DNA of 64,000 nucleotides from Actinomycetes bacterium. Its GTDB lineage: Bacteria; Actinomycetota; Acidimicrobiia; Acidimicrobiales; Palsa-688. Shown here in pieces: positions 1 through 11,312 of this stretch. The notes beneath the pieces were generated by a model. The model searched no databases. It had not been told where the DNA came from and saw nothing but the letters and a program-made list of their open reading frames with translations. The stretch spans positions 24,044 to 88,043 of the forward strand of contig JAKCDU010000011.1 of assembly GCA_021838445.1 (NCBI GenBank). The letters are read 5' to 3'. Numbering within the stretch: the first letter of the stretch is position 1; each line of letters opens with the position of its first letter. Position numbers and translations under genes: made by a program.

Positions 1-384
1 GGCGCTGGCCTGCACCGCCAGGCGGTTGGCCTCCTGCATCTGCTGGTAGACCTCCTCCCGGTAGATGAGGACGTGGGGTGGGGCCTCGATACCGATGCGC
101 ACCGACTCGTTGGACACGGCCTGCACGGTGAGGACGACCTCGTCGTTGATACGCAGCCCGGGGCGGGGCCGGCGTGACAGGACGTGCATCACCGCGGGCT
201 CCCAGGCCCGGTCCCGGCTCTTCATCTCGGCTGCCACTTCGGCCTGGTCGAGGCGTTCGACCTTCACCTCACCGGGGCCGGAGACGCTCAGGCACACGTC
301 GTCACCCGAGACCAGCTCAACCCGCACGGTTATGTCGTGGCCGACCAGGATCGACGACCCGGCCCGGCGGCTGAGGACGAGCAC
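1..384 (-). CDS. Tandem two-domain CsrA-like RNA-binding regulator (3' end outside window)
   Basis: Reading the minus strand from a GTG at 384 gives an open frame to the window edge (128 codons, no stop). Residues 1-50 and 66-115 each align without gaps to CsrA. Copy 1 starts VLVLSRRAG and keeps Leu4, Arg6, Arg7 and Arg44 (KVERL). Copy 2 starts MHVLSRRP and is closer to the family, with SVRIGIEAP and YREEVYQQ. The copies are offset by exactly 65 residues. CsrA normally is a ~60-residue homodimer that binds GGA motifs near ribosome-binding sites. A fused pair could fold as an intramolecular pseudo-dimer (inference). The start lies four bases after the DUF3566 stop, so it is probably co-transcribed with gyrB-gyrA-DUF3566. 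The C terminus is unseen. Confidence 0.85.
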   Translation of the reverse strand, partial: MLVLSRRAGSSILVGHDITVRVELVSGDDVCLSVSGPGEVKVERLDQAEVAAEMKSRDRAWEPAVMHVLSRRPRPGLRINDEVVLTVQAVSNESVRIGIEAPPHVLIYREEVYQQMQEANRLAVQASA

Positions 385-388
385 CGGG

Positions 389-1495
389 TTACTCCGGCCT
401 CAGCGTCTCTAGCTCGACGCGCACGCCGCCGACGACGTCGGCAATGAGGTTGTAGATCAGGGCGAACACGACGCTGCCGACCATCCCGACCAGGGCGATG
501 ACCCCTCCGACAAGGCCGGTGTACTCGGCGATGACGGTGGGGTGCAGCCGGAAGGACTTGAGGCTGAAGAGGGTACGGATGGACTTCTCGATGGACGGGA
601 GGCTGCCGAAGACATTGGCCGCCTCGTAGAGCAGGATCGCGGCCACCACCACCGCCGCCAGCATGACCAGCCAGAACATCAACGACACCCGAATCACCGT
701 GAGCAGGTCCAGGTGACGGATAGTAGCCCGGCTGCGCACCCGGGTCGGGCGGGCCCGGCGGCGCCGGTCGGTCAGCACCACGTCGGGGCCGCCGCCCCGC
801 AGGTCGGGGTTTCGGGGGTCGGTGTCGGGCCCCAATCCGTTGCTCTCGATGTCGGCAGCGGGGTAGGGGCGGCGGCGGGGGCCTCTCGTCACCGGAACGG
901 CCATGGTGTCGGCCATGGAGGGACCGCCGGGCAGCCCCCCGGCGGGCGGGAAGGCCGGTTCGGGGGCCAGGCGGGGCCTGGGTTCGGCCCGCCGGGGCCT
1001 GGACCGCTCGTTGGTGACCGAGCCCGGGAGGGGCACGGCCATCATCCCGTCGGCGCCGGCCAGGGGGGCCTCGGCGCCGGCCAGGGGGGCGAAGGCCGGC
1101 AGCTCGGAGCCGGCGGAGGCGGCCCGGCCGTCGCCCTGCAGGCGGCTGCGCCACGAGGACACGGGGCGGCGGGGGGGCTCGGCCGGGACCGGCGCGGAGC
1201 GGCCCGCGGCCGGTCGGCCCGATCCGCCCGGGTTGGCACCCCGGCTGGGAAACCCGTCGCGACCTGACCCGTCGCGACCTGAAGGTGACGGGGCAGGCCC
1301 GCGGTTGGGCGAGCCGTCGCGGTCGGAACCCGAGGGGCGAGCGGCCGGGTCAGCCCAGTCGTCATGGGGAGCCGGGCGCGCCGGACCGGCCGACCACAAA
1401 GACCCGTACTCCGCGGGGACCGGGGAACCCCATCCCCCGTCCTCGGAGTCGGCCCGGTCACGGTCGGAGGGCGGGCGACCGGGCGTGTCCACCAT
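389..1495 (-). CDS. DUF3566 transmembrane protein downstream of gyrA
   Basis: A 368-residue protein. Residues 1 to about 240 are Pro/Gly/Arg-rich and probably disordered and cytoplasmic. The C-terminal ~120 residues are a DUF3566 domain with two hydrophobic helices (around 256-285 and 322-352) and the conserved ending in which the last helix is followed by a short RVELETL tail. The gene starts at ATG 17 bases after gyrA, the same position as Rv0007 in mycobacteria, so it belongs to the gyrase operon. Its function is unknown; this family is considered a membrane protein of the actinobacterial origin region. The N-terminal extension is long and low in complexity, and its exact start is uncertain. 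Confidence 0.85.
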   Translation of the reverse strand: MVDTPGRPPSDRDRADSEDGGWGSPVPAEYGSLWSAGPARPAPHDDWADPAARPSGSDRDGSPNRGPAPSPSGRDGSGRDGFPSRGANPGGSGRPAAGRSAPVPAEPPRRPVSSWRSRLQGDGRAASAGSELPAFAPLAGAEAPLAGADGMMAVPLPGSVTNERSRPRRAEPRPRLAPEPAFPPAGGLPGGPSMADTMAVPVTRGPRRRPYPAADIESNGLGPDTDPRNPDLRGGGPDVVLTDRRRRARPTRVRSRATIRHLDLLTVIRVSLMFWLVMLAAVVVAAILLYEAANVFGSLPSIEKSIRTLFSLKSFRLHPTVIAEYTGLVGGVIALVGMVGSVVFALIYNLIADVVGGVRVELETLRPE

Positions 1496-1512
1496 CAGCG
1501 GCGATCCTGCAC

Positions 1513-3981
<2,469 letters not shown>

Positions 3982-4137
3982 GGGTTCAGTTCAGCTGTCC
4001 AGGTATCGAGGGGTCTATGGGTTCGAAGAGTCGGTCGGGTCGAAGGTCGGGACGGCCGCCCGGGCTCCGGGTGGGAATCCGGGCGCCTGGACCGCCGGGC
4101 CCGGGACGCCGCCCGGCCCGGGACGCCGCCAAGCGGG

Positions 4138-6099
<1,962 letters not shown>

Positions 6100-6185
6100 T
6101 CAAAAGGGGTTGATCGGGCCGCCCCCGAATCTGTCCTCACACGACAAATACGCAGGTCAGCGGCACGAAATTCGATGTCTGTAGT

Positions 6186-6590
6186 TTACCAGAGGGGTGG
6201 GTCGGCACAGGGCTGGGAGCGGTCGCGCCGCCCACGCCGGAAAGGTGCCTCCACTATCGGTTGGCCCACCACCTTGAGCTGGATGTCCCGCACCTCGCCG
6301 GGCCCGGTGACCCCGGCGATGCGCTCGAGGAGCTCGCCGGTCATGTAGCTCAGCTGGGTGGCCCACGCCGGCTGGTCCACGGCCAGCACCAGCACCCCGT
6401 CGTGAAGGGAACGGGGCCGGGCGTGCCCGGCGATGTCAGGTCCCACCATCTCCTCCCAGCGGGCGAACACCGCCGACGCCGCCGACGCCGAGGGACCACC
6501 GAGACGCCGGGTGGTGTGGTCCAGGAGCTCGCTCAGGGACCGCGGGTCTCGCTCGCCGGGGGACGGCCCCGACGGCTGCCAGGTGCTCAC
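6186..6590 (-). CDS. DUF721 / DciA-family protein
   Basis: 134 residues with a GTG start. The DUF721 core (about residues 18-110) contains VFARWEEMVGPDIAGHARPRSL followed by GVLVLAVDQPAWATQLSYM, typical of the family. DciA proteins are the ancestral loaders or operators of the DnaB helicase in bacteria lacking DnaC or DnaI, so a role in loading the DnaB encoded on the other side of the origin is plausible. It lies between recF and gyrB, as Rv0004 does in mycobacteria. The C-terminal tail is basic and short. It is 174 bases downstream of recF. Confidence 0.85.
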   Translation of the reverse strand: MSTWQPSGPSPGERDPRSLSELLDHTTRRLGGPSASAASAVFARWEEMVGPDIAGHARPRSLHDGVLVLAVDQPAWATQLSYMTGELLERIAGVTGPGEVRDIQLKVVGQPIVEAPFRRGRRDRSQPCADPPLW

Positions 6591-6764
6591 CGCCGGCCTC
6601 GGCCCACGCCGGCCGCCCTAGAGAACACGGCTACTACGACTACCACGCCGCCCCAGGTGAACTCCAGGTGTCAATGAAGTGACACGTCAGGAAACCGGCG
6701 AGAACGAGATCGCGTGATATCCACCACTTCGTCCACAGGCTGGGGACAAAGTCCGCCCGGGGGT

Positions 6765-7910
6765 TCATACCAGTAGCTTCCCATCCTCGACCCGAAACCA
6801 CGCCGCCGGGGACGCCCCGCTCGGCAGCTCACCGGCGGTGGTGACTATGGCCTGGGTCTCCGACAGGGCCGGCAGGTTGGCCATCAACGAGTCGGCCCGG
6901 GCCGCGTCGAGCTCGGAGAAGACATCGTCGAGGAGCAGCACCGGCGGAGTGTCGAGGGCGGCGGCCAGCAGGCGGTGACCGGCCAGGCGCAGAGCCAGGG
7001 CCAGGGTGCGCTGCTCCCCCTGGGAGGCGTGGGTCCGGGCCGGCAGCGCCCCGATGGCCAGAGCCACGTCGTCGCGCTGAGGACCGACGGTGGTCACCCC
7101 CCGGCGCAGATCGTCGGGGCGCGCCGCGTCGAGGGCGGCGGCCAGGGAACCCGACCACGACACCTCGTAGGCCAGCGTGGTGCTCAGGCGGGACGGCGCC
7201 GCCGACCCCGACGCCAGGGACCCGTAGGCTCCCTCCACCAGGGGCTGCAGCTCGTCCACCAGTTCCCGCCGGGCGGCCACCAGGGATTCGCCGACGGTCA
7301 CCAGCTTGGCGTCCCAGACGTCCAGGGTGATCTTGACGTCGTCGGGTAGCGGCCGCCCGGGGCGCCATCCGACCCCGCCGCCGGCGCGGCCGGCCAGCGC
7401 CGATTTGAGCAGGGCGTTGCGCTGCTTGAGGACCCGTTCAAGCTCACTCAACAGGTCGTAGCGGCGCGGTTGGAGAGCCACGAGGAGGTCGTCGAGGTAG
7501 GAGCGCCGTCCGGCGGGTGGCCCTTTGACCAGGCTGAGGTCATCTGGGGAGAACACCGTCACCTGCAGGGCGCCGAGCAGGTCACGGGTGCGGCGCAGTA
7601 CCTGGCCGTTGACCTGGACGCGGTCGCGACCCGTGGCGTGGAGCTCGGCGTCGACGGTGACGAGGCGGGCGTCGTGGCGCACCCGGGACCGCAGCACCGC
7701 TGACCCCGACGGGGCCCCGGCCCGGATGAGGGCGGCGGAGGGCGAGGCCCGCAGCGACTTGAGGGTGGACAGGTAGGCCACCGCCTCGATCAGGTTGGTC
7801 TTGCCGGCGCCGTTGGCTCCCGTGACCACGGTGATGCCGTGGGGGGCGGGGCTGAACTCGGCTTCGCCGTAGCTGCGGAAGTCGCTCAGGAAGAGCTGCT
7901 CTAGGTACAC
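6765..7910 (-). CDS. recF: DNA replication and repair protein RecF
   Basis: 381 residues, normal for the family. SMC-like ATPase: the Walker A motif GANGAGKTN is near residue 35, and Walker B VLLLDDVFSELD near 330. The N terminus YLEQLFLSDFRSYGEAEF is characteristic. RecF helps load RecA at gaps. The GTG start is supported by the N-terminal alignment. It is 90 bases downstream of dnaN. Confidence 0.97.
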   Translation of the reverse strand: MYLEQLFLSDFRSYGEAEFSPAPHGITVVTGANGAGKTNLIEAVAYLSTLKSLRASPSAALIRAGAPSGSAVLRSRVRHDARLVTVDAELHATGRDRVQVNGQVLRRTRDLLGALQVTVFSPDDLSLVKGPPAGRRSYLDDLLVALQPRRYDLLSELERVLKQRNALLKSALAGRAGGGVGWRPGRPLPDDVKITLDVWDAKLVTVGESLVAARRELVDELQPLVEGAYGSLASGSAAPSRLSTTLAYEVSWSGSLAAALDAARPDDLRRGVTTVGPQRDDVALAIGALPARTHASQGEQRTLALALRLAGHRLLAAALDTPPVLLLDDVFSELDAARADSLMANLPALSETQAIVTTAGELPSGASPAAWFRVEDGKLLV

Positions 7911-8000
7911 GGTGGGGGCTCGTCGGCGACCACGGTGGACTCCTGCCGTCGCGGGTCGGGCCAGGTGGCGAGACCGGGCCCGGGGCCGGAGATCAACCGA

Positions 8001-9119
8001 TCAGCTGACCCGGACGGGCATGAGCAGGTACAGGTAGGCGTCGGAGTCGATGGGGCGTAGCGTGGCCGGCTTGAGGGCGTCGAGGGTGTCGAGAGCCACC
8101 TCGTCGCCGGTGACCGCCTCCACCCCTTCGATGAGGAAGTTGGGGTTGAAAGCGACGGTGATCTCCGCCCCCTCGTACTTGGCGTCCACGTCCTCGGTGG
8201 CGGTGCCCCAGTCGGTGGTGATGACCGTGAGCTCGATGCCGTTGGGGCGCAGGGCGATGCGCACCGGGGTGGTGGCGTCCCGGGCCAGCAGCTTCACCCG
8301 CCGGACGGCGTCGAGGAGGGCTTCCCGGGCGACTATGAGACGGTTGGGGTAGTTGGCGGGGATCAGCGCCTTGTAGTTCGGGAACTCCCCTTCGATGAGC
8401 CGGGTAGTGAGGGTGATCCCGGCGTCGGGGCCGCCCGGACCGATCCCGAACGTGGCGTCGTGGGCGCCCAGACGCAGGCTGACCTGGCCGTCGGCGGAGC
8501 CCAGGAGGCGCAGCAGCTCGTTGAGCGCCCGGGACGGGACCAGGACCTTCTGGCCCTCCCCGAGCACGCCCACGCCGGGCAGGTCCCGCACCGCCAGGCG
8601 GTAGGAGTCGGTGGCCACCAGGCGCAGCCCGCCGTCCTCGGCGGCCATGAGCACCCCGGTGAGGATGGGGCGGGACTCCTCGCTCGACGCGGCCCGGGTC
8701 ACCTGGCGCAGGGCCTCGGTGAGACCAGCCGCCTCGAGGGCCACCGAGTCGCCGGTCGGCACGGGCAGCCGGGGGAAATCGGCACTCGGATGGGTGCGGA
8801 CGGTGAAGTGGGACCGGCCCGAGGCGATGCGCAGCTCCTCGTCGTCGGCCTCCAGGCTCACCGCCCCCGGCTCGAGGGCCCGCACGATGTCGGTCAGCAA
8901 CCGTCCCGGTGCCACCACGACTCCGTCCCCGGACCCCGAGACCGTCGTCGAGACGGTGATGGTCAGATCCAGGTCGGTCCCGGTCACCTCGAGGGCGTCA
9001 CCCGAGACCGACAGGCGAACACCGCCGAGGATGGGCATGGAACTACCTCGCCCGGCCGCCGCCCGCCCGGCCGTGCCCAGGGCATCCACGAGGACATCAC
9101 GCTCGCATCGAAACTTCAA
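8001..9119 (-). CDS. dnaN: DNA polymerase III sliding clamp (beta subunit)
   Basis: 372 residues forming the three-domain clamp, which dimerises into a ring and tethers polymerase III. The N terminus KFRCERDVLVDALGTAGRA and the C terminus YLYLLMPVRV are typical; the last residues form part of the cleft that binds clamp partners. The start is TTG at 9119, since no ATG or GTG fits the family alignment. It is separated from dnaA by a 250-base region containing DnaA-box-like sites. Confidence 0.97.
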   Translation of the reverse strand: MKFRCERDVLVDALGTAGRAAAGRGSSMPILGGVRLSVSGDALEVTGTDLDLTITVSTTVSGSGDGVVVAPGRLLTDIVRALEPGAVSLEADDEELRIASGRSHFTVRTHPSADFPRLPVPTGDSVALEAAGLTEALRQVTRAASSEESRPILTGVLMAAEDGGLRLVATDSYRLAVRDLPGVGVLGEGQKVLVPSRALNELLRLLGSADGQVSLRLGAHDATFGIGPGGPDAGITLTTRLIEGEFPNYKALIPANYPNRLIVAREALLDAVRRVKLLARDATTPVRIALRPNGIELTVITTDWGTATEDVDAKYEGAEITVAFNPNFLIEGVEAVTGDEVALDTLDALKPATLRPIDSDAYLYLLMPVRVS

Positions 9120-9369
9120 CGTGCCACCTTCATCGAGATTGCTTTTGTTCTTCTAATTGGTAATTCAAGGAAGTGGATCTAGTAGGGCCTGTGGATTGTG
9201 GATACCGGGACGAAAGTCCTGGTAGGAGGCGGTTCCAATCACCGAGCGTATTCCCCAGGCTCCCACAGGGGTGTGACCGTAGGGCGGGTCGGCTGTGGAC
9301 AGGCTGACCTTTGTCCCTACGAACTACATCGTCCCGACACACCTGACCAACAGCTCCGGCCACAGCCAT
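9120..9369. promoter_or_regulatory. dnaA-dnaN intergenic region with DnaA-box-like sites
   Basis: No gene is visible. It contains TGTGGATAC (9197-9205, 8 of 9 to the reverse complement of TTATCCACA), an overlapping TGTGGATTG at 9190-9198, and TGTGGACAG at 9294-9302. It also has an AT-rich patch at about 9140-9175, unusual in this 70% GC context. It probably carries the dnaN promoter and may be a secondary half of a bipartite origin. Confidence 0.5.
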
Positions 9370-10911
9370 CTACTTGCCGCCTTTGATGTGCTGGATCAGC
9401 TCAGTGACCTGGTCATAGACCTGGCGGCGCTCCTTCATCAGGCCGGACACCTTCTCGACGGCGTGGATGACGGTGGTGTGGTCCCGACCTCCGAACTCGC
9501 GGGCTATGGCCGGGTAGCTGAAGTCGGTCAGGTCCCGGAACACGTACATGCCGATCTGGCGGGCCTGCACGAGCGGCCGCCGCCGGCTCGTGCCGCAGAG
9601 ATCCTCCACGCTGAAGCCGAAGGTCTCGGCGGTGGCGTCGAGGATCACCTTGGGGGTGATCTGGCGGGGGCGGTCGGCCTCGAGCAGGTCGGAGAGGATC
9701 TCGACCGCCTTGGCGAGGGTGGGCGGTTCCTGGTTGAGTGAGGCGTAGGCGGAGACGCGGATGAGAGCACCTTCGAGCTCCCGGATGTTGTCCCGGACGT
9801 GGGTGGCGATGAGCTCGAGCACCTCCCCCGGGATGGGCATGATCTCGCCCTCGGCCTTCTTGCGCAGGATGGCCAGGCGGGTCTCGAGCTCGGGGGGTTG
9901 CACGTCGGTGGTCAGACCCCACTCGAACCGGCTGCGCAGGCGATCCTCGAGGGTGGCGATGGAGCGGGGGTGACGGTCGGAGCTGAGCACGATCTGCTTG
10001 GAGCTCTCGTAGAGCCAGTTGAAGGTGTGGAAGAACTCCTCCTGGAGGGACTCCTTGCCCTCCATGAACTGGATGTCGTCGACGAGGAGGACGTCGCAGT
10101 CACGGTAGCGGCGCTTGAAGGCCATGGTGGCGTTGTTGCGGATGGCGTCGACGAAATCATTCATGAACGTCTCGGTGGAGACGTAGCGCACCCGTTTGCC
10201 GGCGAAATTCTCGGTGACGTAGTGGCCGATGGCGTGGAGTAGGTGGGTCTTGCCCAGGCCCGAGTCGCCGTAGATGAACAGGGGGTTGTAGCTGCCGGCG
10301 GGGCTCTCGGCGACGCGTTGGGCGGCGGCATGGGCGAAGCGGTTGGACGACCCGATGACGAAAGCGTCGAAGGTGTAGCGGGGATTCAGGTTGGGGGGCT
10401 CGATGCTGCGCACGGCCTCGCCCGAGGGGACCGCGGCGCGCAGCACGCCTTCGAGCGAACCGGGGGGCGCCGCCGATACCGACGCCGGTGCTGGTGCCGG
10501 GCCGGTGGGGTCGGGGTAGCTGCGCCGCCCCGGACCGTCACGGTCGGCCACTTGGTGGTTGGTGTGCGCGCCGGCCCGGTGGTCGGCGGGGGTCTGGGGG
10601 TCGGCGGGGGTCTGGGGGTCGGCTGGGGTCTGGGCGTCGGCCGAGTGGTCGACGGCCAGCGGGGCGGGCCGGACGTCGATCTGGACCTCGAGGTCGCGGG
10701 CGGCGACCTTGGAGGCGGTCTGTTCGATGAGGGAGAGGTAGCGGTCCTCGAGGCGGTCCCGCACCAGCCCGCTCGGCGCGGTCAGGGTCAGCACCGCGGA
10801 AGTGAGCTCCCCCGCCTCGAGGCCTTCGAACCAAGTCTTCCAGACGGCCTCCCGCACGTCCTCGCGCAGCACCGCCCTACAGGTTGTCCACAAATCCACT
10901 GCGTGATCCAC
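9370..10911 (-). CDS. dnaA: Chromosomal replication initiator DnaA
   Basis: 513 residues from the chosen GTG at 10911. Domain I starts [31 protein letters not shown] variable Pro/Ala-rich linker (domain II) follows. Domain III (AAA+) has Walker [10 protein letters not shown] near residue 219 and Walker [10 protein letters not shown] near 275. Domain IV carries the DnaA signature [13 protein letters not shown] near 477. GTG 10899 is a second possible start; the frame is open upstream to 11019, but that extension falls in origin sequence. A DnaA-box-like TTGTCCACA overlaps the first codons (10884-10892), consistent with autoregulation. Confidence 0.97.
   Translation of the reverse strand: MDHAVDLWTTCRAVLREDVREAVWKTWFEGLEAGELTSAVLTLTAPSGLVRDRLEDRYLSLIEQTASKVAARDLEVQIDVRPAPLAVDHSADAQTPADPQTPADPQTPADHRAGAHTNHQVADRDGPGRRSYPDPTGPAPAPASVSAAPPGSLEGVLRAAVPSGEAVRSIEPPNLNPRYTFDAFVIGSSNRFAHAAAQRVAESPAGSYNPLFIYGDSGLGKTHLLHAIGHYVTENFAGKRVRYVSTETFMNDFVDAIRNNATMAFKRRYRDCDVLLVDDIQFMEGKESLQEEFFHTFNWLYESSKQIVLSSDRHPRSIATLEDRLRSRFEWGLTTDVQPPELETRLAILRKKAEGEIMPIPGEVLELIATHVRDNIRELEGALIRVSAYASLNQEPPTLAKAVEILSDLLEADRPRQITPKVILDATAETFGFSVEDLCGTSRRRPLVQARQIGMYVFRDLTDFSYPAIAREFGGRDHTTVIHAVEKVSGLMKERRQVYDQVTELIQHIKGGK
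10582..10635. repeat. 18-bp tandem repeat in the DnaA domain II linker
   Basis: Three copies of an 18-base unit (10582-10599, 10600-10617, 10618-10635; the last with two changes). On the minus strand they encode repeats of the hexapeptide TPADPQ in the disordered linker. It is in frame, so copy number can vary without breaking dnaA. Confidence 0.9.
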
Positions 10912-11312
10912 CGGTCCCCTGAGCCCTCCGGTCCCTTCTTCCACAAAGTTGTTCACATCCTGTGGAGAACTCGACAAGGGATCGAAGACCCGAGTAATCG
11001 GGTCCCAAAGTGGCCCCATTGGGGAAGTAGCCGGTCTCCGGCGCCGAGCCAGATGGCCGGCTCAGCGCAGTCCGACGACGGTAGCACCGCGGCGGAGGCG
11101 TAGGCGCCGCCGCCTTTCGGGGTGGGGTCGGCCCGGCCTGACTGTCACAGACGGGCCTTAGGGTGGTTACGAGATGACCAATAGTCGGATCCTGTGGCTT
11201 GCCGTCGGGTTTGTCCACAGGATCGAGGAGTTCTCCACAGGTATTCCACCGGGAATCCACCCCTCTAGGGGGCTGGATACCCACAGCAGAAGTTCGTTTA
11301 GGTAGTCAGCCC
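10912..11312. other. Probable replication origin (oriC) between dnaA and dnaB
   Basis: 400 bases without a gene between divergent dnaA and dnaB. DnaA-box-like sites, compared with TTATCCACA: TTGTCCACA 10884-10892 (in the dnaA start), TTGTTCACA 10949-10957, TGTGGAGAA 10961-10969, TTGTCCACA 11211-11219, TTCTCCACA 11231-11239 and ATACCCACA 11277-11285. None is a perfect match, which is common in high-GC actinobacteria. No long AT-rich tract is visible between them. Confidence 0.7.
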
